Shown here: positions 1 through 5,407 of the stretch, piece by piece
Layout of the letters: the number at the start of each line of letters is the position of its first letter
How positions within the stretch are numbered: the stretch's first letter is position 1
Source of the DNA: an uncultured Bacteroides sp.
GTDB lineage: Bacteria; Bacteroidota; Bacteroidia; Bacteroidales; Bacteroidaceae
Direction: 5' to 3'
DNA: 8,585 nucleotides
Assembly: GCA_958477465.1 (NCBI GenBank)
Contig: CAUEFX010000104.1
Location: forward strand, 1-8,585
The notes under the pieces: model-generated
Databases searched by the model: none
Seen by the model: the letters and a program-made list of their open reading frames with translations, nothing else
Told to the model about the DNA's origin: nothing
Translations under genes and position numbers: made by a program

Positions 1-47
1 GACGGAAAAATGTTTTATATAAGTAGAACAAAAGGATATTCCCGAAG

Positions 48-296
48 TCAGGTGGCTCCGTAAGTAATCGTGGCCATGTAGGCAATACACCAGCGGGCAT
101 TGTTTTTTCCGATAACTGCAATTTTGTCTCCCCGCCGCAAACTGCAATGTTTAAACAGCAGATGAAGGCGGGCTATCTCTTCGGCTACTTGACCATAGGT
201 ATAACTGATACCGTCACCATAATCGGTATAACAAGGTAAATCCCAATTCTCGTGAAAACTATTCTCGTATAGTTTGATGAAATTTTCTTTTATCAT
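48..296 (-). pseudogene. truncated long-chain acyl-CoA ligase (AMP-binding), N-terminal remnant
   Basis: The 82 residues read from the ATG at 294-296 match the beginning of Bacteroides long-chain fatty-acid-CoA ligases of the AMP-binding superfamily: MIKENFIKLYENSF, then SYTYGQVAEEIARLH and GDKIAVIGKNNARWC. Full proteins of this family have roughly 550-600 residues, activate fatty acids with ATP and attach them to CoA. Here the frame ends at a TGA (48-50) right after TYGAT. Family members normally continue with a hydrophobic stretch such as IIVPILQDF. None of the three forward frames past the break (PPDFGN, HLTSGI or the stop-containing one) restores it. So the break looks like a junction with unrelated DNA near 51-56, not a single frameshift. 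The P-loop-like motif, adenylation core and C-terminal domain are all absent, so the remnant cannot be active. A rearrangement, an insertion or a chimeric contig end would all look the same from here. Confidence 0.7.
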
Positions 297-319
297 TGCA
301 CGATTTTTAATAAACTGTG

Positions 320-327
320 CAAAAATA
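320..327 (-). promoter_or_regulatory. Bacteroides -7 box for the truncated acyl-CoA ligase gene
   Basis: On the minus strand the sequence reads TATTTTTG, a perfect TAnnTTTG, 23 nt upstream of the remnant's ATG. A TTTG lies at 351-354, 23 bp upstream of the box. The usual spacing to the -33 element is about 19-21 bp, so that part is weak. The intact promoter suggests the gene was functional before it was cut. Confidence 0.5.
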
Positions 328-532
328 GGAATAATAATTTAATTAGAAATCAAAAAGTGAGAATTAACCTCTGTACGGGGGGGAAATTTCAGGTTTCTAT
401 CAGCTTGTTCCGGTTAAATTTTAATTGGTTTCTACTTCTGAAAATAGTGCTTGAAAAACTTAAGTACGAGCTTAATTCTCTGTTTTTAATCCTTAAATTA
501 TATAGAATGCATCGCATTTCTCATATAATATG

Positions 533-540
533 TAACTTTG
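533..540 (+). promoter_or_regulatory. Bacteroides -7 box for the mtaB-glycosyltransferase-mgsA operon
   Basis: TAACTTTG matches TAnnTTTG exactly and ends 24 nt before the mtaB ATG, which would give a short leader of about 15-20 nt. I found no clear TTTG -33 element at the usual distance. This is the only promoter candidate I see ahead of the three plus-strand genes. Confidence 0.55.
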
Positions 541-564
541 CCACAAATATGCATTTATTAAAAT

Positions 565-1884
565 ATGATAGATACCACTGTATTTCAGAATAAGACAGCT
601 GTTTACTATACTTTAGGCTGTAAGTTGAATTTCTCCGAGACCTCGACTATTGGTAAAATTTTGCGGGAAGCGGGTGTGCGTACGGCTCGGAAGGGAGAGC
701 GTGCGGATATTTGTGTCGTAAATACATGTTCGGTGACTGAAATGGCGGATAAAAAGTGCCGTCAGGCTATTCACAGACTGGTGAAGCAGCATCCGGGTGC
801 TTTTGTTGTGGTTACAGGGTGTTATGCCCAACTTAAGCCGGGTGATGTGGCGAAGATCGAGGGTGTGGATGTGGTGTTGGGCGCTGAGCAGAAAAAAGAC
901 TTGCTTCAATATCTGGGCGATTTACAGAAACATGGGGAAGGAGAGGCTTACACGACGGCAACCAAAGATATCCGTTCGTTTGCACCGTCTTGTTCGCGGG
1001 GAGACCGTACCCGCTTCTTTCTGAAAGTACAGGATGGTTGCGATTATTTCTGTTCTTACTGTACCATTCCTTTTGCCCGCGGGCGTAGCAGAAACGGGAC
1101 GATTGCTTCGATGGTGGAGCAGGCACGTCAGGCAGCTGCCGAAGGAGGTAAGGAGATTGTACTTACCGGTGTGAACATCGGAGACTTCGGTAAGACGACC
1201 GGAGAAACCTTTTTCGACTTGGTGAAAGCCCTTGACGAGGTGGAAGGCATTGAACGCTATCGGATTTCTTCCATTGAACCCAACCTGTTGACGGACGAAA
1301 TAATCGAATTTGTAGCCCGTTCCCACCGTTTTATGCCTCATTTTCATATTCCCTTGCAATCGGGCAGTGATGAGGTGCTTAAATTGATGCGCCGCCGCTA
1401 CGATACGGCTTTGTTTGCTTCTAAAGTGAAAAAGATAAAAGAAACAATACCCGATGCTTTTATCGGCGTGGATGTGATTGTGGGTACACGTGGTGAAACC
1501 GGAGAGTTCTTTGAAAATGCCTATGATTTTATAGCCGGGCTGGATGTGACACAGCTTCATGTGTTCAGCTATTCGGAACGTCCGGGTACGCAAGCGCTGA
1601 AAATAGAGTATGTAGTGGCTCCCGACGAGAAACATAAACGCAGCCAGAGGCTGTTGGCTCTTTCTGATGAGAAGACGCACTCTTTTTATGCTCGTCATGT
1701 GGGGCAGGTGATGCCTGTTCTGATGGAAAAGAACAAGGCAGGTTTGCCGATGCATGGTTTTACACCTAATTATATACGGGTGGAGGTAGAGAATGATCCC
1801 TCTCTTGATAATAAGGTGGTAAATGTTCTGTTAGGTGAATTTAATGAAGAAGGAACGGCATTGAAGGGCACTATTCTATCATAA
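565..1884 (+). CDS. mtaB: tRNA (N6-threonylcarbamoyladenosine37-C2)-methylthiotransferase MtaB
   Basis: This 439-residue radical-SAM enzyme adds a methylthio group to C2 of t6A at tRNA position 37, next to the anticodon, making ms2t6A in the cytoplasm. The domains follow the methylthiotransferase order. The N-terminal MTTase domain (about 12-120) has its cluster cysteines in GCKLN (C19), NTCSVT (C55) and TGCYAQ (C86). The radical-SAM domain (about 145-370) has the CxxxCxxC motif C159, C163, C166 in DGCDYFCSYCT, followed by IPFARGRSR. A TRAM-like tRNA-binding tail occupies about 375-437. Its length is close to that of B. subtilis YqeV/MtaB. The GCKLN signature and overall sequence favour MtaB over MiaB or RimO. 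The ATG lies 24 nt after a good -7 box and no other start fits better. It is probably the first gene of a three-gene transcript. All catalytic cysteines are present, so it should be functional. Confidence 0.93.
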   Translation: MIDTTVFQNKTAVYYTLGCKLNFSETSTIGKILREAGVRTARKGERADICVVNTCSVTEMADKKCRQAIHRLVKQHPGAFVVVTGCYAQLKPGDVAKIEGVDVVLGAEQKKDLLQYLGDLQKHGEGEAYTTATKDIRSFAPSCSRGDRTRFFLKVQDGCDYFCSYCTIPFARGRSRNGTIASMVEQARQAAAEGGKEIVLTGVNIGDFGKTTGETFFDLVKALDEVEGIERYRISSIEPNLLTDEIIEFVARSHRFMPHFHIPLQSGSDEVLKLMRRRYDTALFASKVKKIKETIPDAFIGVDVIVGTRGETGEFFENAYDFIAGLDVTQLHVFSYSERPGTQALKIEYVVAPDEKHKRSQRLLALSDEKTHSFYARHVGQVMPVLMEKNKAGLPMHGFTPNYIRVEVENDPSLDNKVVNVLLGEFNEEGTALKGTILS

Positions 1885-2916
1885 ATGAAAAAGATATCGA
1901 TTGTTATATTAAACTGGAATGGATGCGAGATGCTCCGTTCGTTTCTTCCGTCGGTGATTCATTATTCGGATAGAGACGATGTAGAGATCTGTGTAGCGGA
2001 TAATGGCTCTACGGATACTTCTGTTGCCATGTTGCAGGAAGAGTTTCCTGCTGTCCGTCTGATTCTGCTGGACGAAAATCACGGCTTTGCGGAAGGGTAT
2101 AATCTTGCTTTGAATAAGGTAAAGGCAGAATATGTCGTTTTGCTGAATTCGGATGTGGAGGTTACGGAACATTGGCTCGAACCGCTTGTTGCCTATATGG
2201 ATGCCCATCCCGAAGCGGCGGCTTGTCAACCCAAAATTCGCAGCTGGCGTCAAAAACAGATGTTTGAGTATGCGGGTGCGGCAGGTGGCTATATCGATTG
2301 TTATGGTTATCCTTTTTGTCGGGGGCGTGTGATGGGGATGACGGAAAAAGATGAAGGACAATACGATACCGTTGCTCCGGTCTTTTGGGCTACGGGGGCG
2401 GCTCTGTTTATTCGCCTGAAGGACTATACGGATGTCGGTGGGCTCGACGCCCGTTTCTTTGCACACATGGAAGAGATAGATCTTTGTTGGCGGCTTCGCT
2501 CACGGGGGAGAGGCATTGTTTGTATTCCGCAAAGCGTTGTTTATCACGTAGGTGCGGCAACGTTGAAAAAGGAGAGTCCGCGTAAGACATTTCTCAATTT
2601 CCGTAATAACCTTATCATGCTTTACAAAAATCTTCCTTCTGAAGAATTGAGCAAGGTGATGCGTATTCGGATGATTCTTGATTATATCGCAGCCTTTCAA
2701 TTTTTGCTCAAGGGGCAGTTGGGTAATGCCAAGGCGGTGGTGCATGCACGGAAAGAGTACAAACGGCTTCGCTCTTATTTCAGTAAGGCGCGAGAAGAAA
2801 ACTTACAGAAAACTTATGTAAACCCGATTCCCGAACAGCTGAAAAATAGTATTTTGTGGCAGTTTTATGCGAAAGGGCACAAGTACTTTTCGCAATTGTT
2901 TAACTTTAAAGGATAA
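1885..2916 (+). CDS. GT2-family glycosyltransferase (rhamnosyltransferase-like)
   Basis: This is a 343-residue inverting GT-A glycosyltransferase that should transfer a sugar from a nucleotide donor at the inner membrane face, probably to a surface polysaccharide or lipid-linked glycan. Donor and acceptor cannot be read from the sequence. Visible GT2 motifs are ILNWNG (8-13), VADNGSTD (37-44), NHGFAEGYN (65-73), the DxD-like metal site LLNSDVEV (86-93), ATGAALFIR (169-177), and the acceptor/base region GGLDARFF plus MEEIDLCWR (185-203). The NWNG, GFAEGYN and EEIDLCWR pattern is typical of the WbbL/RfbN-type rhamnosyltransferase-like subgroup. The C-terminal 120 residues are basic and partly hydrophobic (around 256-275), with no clear transmembrane helix. 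The start codon follows the mtaB stop with no gap and lacks a Shine-Dalgarno sequence, implying translational coupling. It stands apart from any polysaccharide cluster in this window. Confidence 0.88.
   Translation: MKKISIVILNWNGCEMLRSFLPSVIHYSDRDDVEICVADNGSTDTSVAMLQEEFPAVRLILLDENHGFAEGYNLALNKVKAEYVVLLNSDVEVTEHWLEPLVAYMDAHPEAAACQPKIRSWRQKQMFEYAGAAGGYIDCYGYPFCRGRVMGMTEKDEGQYDTVAPVFWATGAALFIRLKDYTDVGGLDARFFAHMEEIDLCWRLRSRGRGIVCIPQSVVYHVGAATLKKESPRKTFLNFRNNLIMLYKNLPSEELSKVMRIRMILDYIAAFQFLLKGQLGNAKAVVHARKEYKRLRSYFSKAREENLQKTYVNPIPEQLKNSILWQFYAKGHKYFSQLFNFKG
2908..2913 (+). promoter_or_regulatory. ribosome binding site of mgsA, overlapping the end of the glycosyltransferase gene
   Basis: AAAGGA lies 8 nt upstream of the mgsA ATG and directly before the preceding gene's stop codon. 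It is the most Shine-Dalgarno-like sequence in front of any gene here and supports the 2922 start and coupling to the upstream gene. Confidence 0.45.
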
Positions 2917-2921
2917 CATAA

Positions 2922-3443
2922 ATGGAAAAGAAACTGGTTAGAAAGATCGGTTTGGTGGCACACGATGCCATGAAAAAAGATCTTATTGAGTGGGTACTTT
3001 GGAATTCTGAGTTATTAATGGGGCATAAGTTCTATTGTACGGGGACCACCGGAACTCTGATTTTGAAAGCTCTTAAGGAGAAACATCCCGATGTTGAGTG
3101 GGATTTTACTATTTTGAAATCTGGCCCGTTGGGAGGTGATCAGCAGATGGGATCGCGGATTGTAGACGGGGAAATCGACTATTTGTTTTTCTTTACCGAT
3201 CCGATGACCTTACAACCCCACGATACGGATGTGAAAGCTCTGACTCGTTTGGCCGCTGTGGAGAATATCGTGTTTTGCTGTAACCGTTCTACGGCCGATC
3301 ATATCATATCCAGCCCGTTGTTTATGGATCCCGATTATGAACGGATTCATCCAGATTATTCCGGATATGCCAAGCGGTTTGAGAATAAGCCGGTAGTAAC
3401 GGAAGCTGTGGCATCTGTAAATAGACGTAAAAACAAGAAATAA
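2922..3443 (+). CDS. mgsA: methylglyoxal synthase
   Basis: MgsA converts dihydroxyacetone phosphate to methylglyoxal and phosphate in the cytoplasm, bypassing lower glycolysis when triose phosphates accumulate or phosphate is scarce. The whole MGS-like fold is present. LVAHD (11-15) opens the domain. TGTTG (40-44) is the phosphate-binding loop. SGPLGGDQQMG (67-77) carries the catalytic aspartate D73, equivalent to E. coli D71. PHDTDVKAL (99-107) carries H100 and D103, equivalent to E. coli H98 and D101. At 173 residues it is longer than the 152-residue E. coli enzyme, with an extra lysine/arginine-rich tail after about 150 (ending RRKNKK), which I recall as usual in Bacteroides. It is the last gene of the plus-strand block, 5 bp after the glycosyltransferase. 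No strong terminator follows, only a small GATG/CATC hairpin at 3457-3467 without a T-run. Confidence 0.95.
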   Translation: MEKKLVRKIGLVAHDAMKKDLIEWVLWNSELLMGHKFYCTGTTGTLILKALKEKHPDVEWDFTILKSGPLGGDQQMGSRIVDGEIDYLFFFTDPMTLQPHDTDVKALTRLAAVENIVFCCNRSTADHIISSPLFMDPDYERIHPDYSGYAKRFENKPVVTEAVASVNRRKNKK

Positions 3444-3479
3444 CGGATCAGGAAAAGATGTAGCATCTGAGCTGAGATT

Positions 3480-3487
3480 TACATTTG
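3480..3487 (+). promoter_or_regulatory. Bacteroides -7 box upstream of a candidate structured RNA
   Basis: TACATTTG matches TAnnTTTG exactly, 37 bp after the mgsA stop codon. Transcription would start near 3494, about 10 nt before the first pairing base of the long inverted repeat. No downstream gene lies on this strand, so if the box is used it would drive a non-coding transcript. No clear -33 TTTG is seen. Confidence 0.35.
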
Positions 3488-3503
3488 TTACAGTTTTAGA
3501 ATC

Positions 3504-3648
3504 CATTTAAATTAGGCTCAGTATTATTTTGAGAGTTAGCTTAGAGGATGTTTTTGGTTTTAGCAGGTGGACCGCGTACTGTCTGACGAGTGAAAGCAGG
3601 AAAACAGGTAGGTAATAAACTCAAAATAAACTGGGCCTTTAATAAATG
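3504..3648 (+). ncRNA. candidate structured RNA or small inverted-repeat element, function unknown
   Basis: The arms 3504-3533 and 3620-3648 can form a long interrupted stem. TTATTTTGAG (3524-3533) pairs perfectly with 3620-3629. AGGCTCAGT (3514-3522) pairs with ACTGGGCCT (3630-3638) with one G-U. Two shorter blocks outside (3511-3513/3641-3643 and 3504-3508/3644-3648) continue it, giving about 27 pairs with small bulges. The enclosed 86 nt are more G-rich than the flanks, contain AGCAGG twice (3562-3567, 3595-3600 approximately) and allow a further TGTTTT/AAAACA pairing (3549-3554/3601-3606). With a -7 box about 17 nt upstream this fits a roughly 145-nt RNA. I do not recognise it as tmRNA, RNase P RNA or SRP RNA. 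A 6S-like RNA is conceivable but unproven. A non-autonomous mobile element is the alternative: TTTAA occurs at 3506-3510 and 3638-3642. The strand is inferred from the promoter only. Confidence 0.35.
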
Positions 3649-3787
3649 CTTTTGGAAAGAAAATTCAGGCTGTAACTATCATTATAGTTTCTATTAACAA
3701 CTATTATATCTCCTGCTTAAGATGCACAAACATCATATTTATCATAATCACATATTCAAGGTATTTTCTTGGAAATAGCTAAAAGTA

Positions 3788-3803
3788 AAAGGGAAAGACC
3801 TTT
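3788..3803 (-). terminator. weak candidate terminator downstream of folB
   Basis: On the minus strand, AAAGG and CCTTT form a 5-bp stem around a 6-nt loop, followed by the T-rich tract TACTTTTAG, about 40 nt after the folB stop codon. The stem is short, so this is only the best candidate, not a convincing terminator. Confidence 0.22.
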
Positions 3804-3840
3804 AATTGTTTACTTCTTATTATAATAAGTTTAGGGAAAA

Positions 3841-4212
3841 TCAGTTTCTGGTACAGTGCATTTCTACTCCTGCAGAATCAATGTCTGCTCCCATCGGAGG
3901 ATTTCTTTTTGACAACTTGATTTTTATCTCTTCAATGGCCGGAAACTCTTGAAATAATCTGGTCACAATGCGTCCGCATACATGCTCCAATAATCTGGAC
4001 GGTATTTCCATCTCTTGCTTCAGTGCTTCATAAATATCTGCATAGCTGATGGTATCGTCCAATTCGTCTGTGGCGGCAGCATGTCTGAAGTCTGTTTTTA
4101 ATCTTAGATCGATATAAAATTCATTACCTATAACCGTTTCTTGCGGGGCCACTCCGTGGCGGGCAAAGAAGCGTATGTCTTTTAGGAGTATGTAGCAACT
4201 GTTTATGTTCAT
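3841..4212 (-). CDS. folB: dihydroneopterin aldolase
   Basis: FolB cleaves 7,8-dihydroneopterin to 6-hydroxymethyl-7,8-dihydropterin and glycolaldehyde in the cytoplasmic folate pathway, working as a homo-octamer in known family members. The 123-residue protein is full length. Conserved elements are RFFARHGV (14-21), the substrate-binding glutamate E25 followed by VIGNEF (27-32), ISYADIYE (55-62), LLEHV with E76 in the pterin pocket (74-78), and KLSKRNPPMG (99-108) with the catalytic lysine K102, equivalent to K100 of the S. aureus enzyme. The ATG is 28 nt after a good -7 box, so it is probably transcribed on its own although it follows the acyltransferase gene on the same strand with a 60-bp gap. 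No other folate gene is in the window. It converges on mgsA. Confidence 0.93.
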   Translation of the reverse strand: MNINSCYILLKDIRFFARHGVAPQETVIGNEFYIDLRLKTDFRHAAATDELDDTISYADIYEALKQEMEIPSRLLEHVCGRIVTRLFQEFPAIEEIKIKLSKRNPPMGADIDSAGVEMHCTRN

Positions 4213-4240
4213 GATAATGTTTTTAAGATGATCTGTTTGG

Positions 4241-4248
4241 CAAAGATA
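4241..4248 (-). promoter_or_regulatory. Bacteroides -7 box for folB
   Basis: The minus strand reads TATCTTTG, a perfect TAnnTTTG, inside the 60-bp gap between the acyltransferase gene and folB and 28 nt before the folB ATG. I see no clear -33 TTTG, which would fall at the acyltransferase stop codon. It suggests folB can be expressed independently. Confidence 0.5.
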
Positions 4249-4272
4249 TAATAAAACCTGGAAATGTTTTCT

Positions 4273-5283
4273 TTATCTGATTTTAATCAAATCTTTCTGT
4301 GCTATAACTTGCGGCATCGCTTTCAGGAAAAATGGAATCAATGAAATACAAATAGCAAGGGTTACGAATAGCAGAGTGAAGGCGAGTACCCATTCGTTGT
4401 GGATGTATTTCGATACGAATTGCCTGCCAAAGTGGAGTATGGGACCGTGTAAGCCAAGGGTGATGACCGAATAACGCCCGAGATAGGATATTACGGAGAT
4501 ATGCTTGATCCGCTTGCAGAAGAGCATGATCATTAGGATACCGGCAAGTGCGGCTATGTAGAATTGAGCAATGTTTCCGGTGTAGCTGTTGGTGCGCATT
4601 CCGGGAGTGGTAGCGGTGAAATACATGATGACAAGGGCTATTACTATAAACAGCGGAATCCATTTATCGAAACGGTGAGGGAATAGGAAGAAATTATAAC
4701 GCCGTATCCAGAATCCGGCCACATAAAAAGGAAGGGCAGTCATTGCCACATCCATGTACAATGGCAGTTCGATACGGTATTTCCCCATATAGAATCCCGC
4801 CGCTCCTAAGAGCAGGGTAAGGGCAAACATCAGGTTCAGGTGTTTGTTTCGTAGGAAATGAATCAGGTAGAATAGGATGTTACAGTTAAACAGGGCTATT
4901 AAAAACCAGATCGGCGGATTGAATTTAATCAGTTCGTGCCCGTGAAAGATAACAAGCATTTCGCTCCATTGAACCGGTAGTTGGAATGTTCCCGGAGCGA
5001 TTTTCCATACGATGTATTTTAGTAGGAAAGCGGCTGTATAGAAAAAGAGGAAAGGAATGAGCAATTTGTTTGTCTTGCGGATAAGAAACCCCCAGAAACC
5101 TTCGTAGGATTTAAAGAAAATGCCGGATATGAAAAAATAAAGCGGCATGCGGAAGCAGGAGATCATTGAATTTTCATCGAATTTGGCAAATGCTCCGTCT
5201 ATATGTGCCATAACTACCAAAATGATGCAAATTCCTTTGGTAAGGTCTACAAAATCAATTCGTTTATTTGTTTTGTCGTTCAT
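4273..5283 (-). CDS. acyltransferase-3 family integral membrane protein
   Basis: This 336-residue polytopic membrane protein belongs to the acyltransferase-3 (OafA/NodX/OpgC-like) family, which transfers acetyl or other acyl groups to sugars of surface glycans across the inner membrane. Its substrate cannot be inferred. The N-terminus has the family signature: RIDFVDLTKGICIILVVMAHI (8-28) with the likely catalytic histidine H27, then FRMPLYFFISGIFF (44-57). About ten hydrophobic segments follow up to residue 320, and the tail is short and basic. I chose the ATG at 5281-5283, not the upstream in-frame ATG at 5332-5334. The family similarity begins just after it, a -7 box sits 21 nt before it, and the longer version would start in the malQ terminator hairpin. 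No polysaccharide genes adjoin it on this strand. An exopolysaccharide or lipid-sugar modification role is only an inference. Confidence 0.85.
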   Translation of the reverse strand: MNDKTNKRIDFVDLTKGICIILVVMAHIDGAFAKFDENSMISCFRMPLYFFISGIFFKSYEGFWGFLIRKTNKLLIPFLFFYTAAFLLKYIVWKIAPGTFQLPVQWSEMLVIFHGHELIKFNPPIWFLIALFNCNILFYLIHFLRNKHLNLMFALTLLLGAAGFYMGKYRIELPLYMDVAMTALPFYVAGFWIRRYNFFLFPHRFDKWIPLFIVIALVIMYFTATTPGMRTNSYTGNIAQFYIAALAGILMIMLFCKRIKHISVISYLGRYSVITLGLHGPILHFGRQFVSKYIHNEWVLAFTLLFVTLAICISLIPFFLKAMPQVIAQKDLIKIR

Positions 5284-5304
5284 TTTTGCTTGTTTAGAGG
5301 TGTA

Positions 5305-5334
5305 CAAAGATACAGGATATCTATCAAAAAACAA
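5305..5334 (-). promoter_or_regulatory. promoter of the acyltransferase gene (-33 TTG, -7 TATCTTTG)
   Basis: The minus strand has TATCTTTG at 5312-5305, a perfect TAnnTTTG ending 21 nt before the chosen start codon. A TTG sits at 5334-5332 with a 19-bp spacer, right for a Bacteroidales sigma-ABfr promoter. The -33 part is the first bases after the malQ terminator stem, so terminator and promoter share sequence. Confidence 0.6.
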
Positions 5335-5368
5335 CGCCTTCTCCGGATTGATTTATCCGGAGAAGGCG
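5325..5368 (-). terminator. Rho-independent terminator of malQ
   Basis: A perfect 14-bp inverted repeat, CGCCTTCTCCGGAT (5335-5348) and its complement at 5355-5368, closes a 6-nt loop. On the minus strand it is followed by TTGTTTTTTG, a good U-tract. It begins 39 nt after the malQ stop codon. It is the strongest hairpin in the window, and the U-tract places it on the minus strand. Confidence 0.9.
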
Positions 5369-5407
5369 TATGGATTTCAGAATGAACTTGTTGTTTGGGA
5401 AGAATCG

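Larger units (their letters stand above)
3444..3840 (+). other. convergent intergenic region without a credible protein gene
   Basis: These 397 bp separate mgsA from the convergent folB. The longest open stretches are short and lack family resemblance. The left half holds a -7 box and a long imperfect inverted repeat (separate entries). The right half (3650-3840) is A/T-rich with only small hairpins: AACTAT/ATAGTT at 3674-3689, AAAGG/CCTTT at 3788-3803, and the 14-bp palindrome CTTATTATAATAAG at 3816-3829. Confidence 0.6.

Noticed and set aside
357..593. 78-codon plus-strand open frame ahead of mtaB
   Set aside because: It covers the promoter and overlaps the mtaB start in another frame. Its translation is low-complexity and A/T-driven.
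922..1755. 277-codon antisense open frame within mtaB
   Set aside because: It is the complement of a well-supported coding region with all catalytic motifs, and its own translation matches no family.
3583..3595. CTGACGAG followed by GAAA, reminiscent of hammerhead ribozyme core sequences
   Set aside because: The two motifs are only 2 nt apart, which leaves no room for stem II, and no matching cleavage site or stem I is seen.
3548..3697. Short frame with an in-frame TGA at codon 13, suggestive of recoding or selenocysteine
   Set aside because: It lies inside the inverted-repeat element. The 36 codons after the TGA show no protein family, and no SECIS-like feature or selenocysteine genes are visible.
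5284..5334. Upstream start adding 17 residues to the acyltransferase
   Set aside because: The added codons overlap the malQ terminator and the gene's own promoter, and family similarity begins only after the 5283 start.
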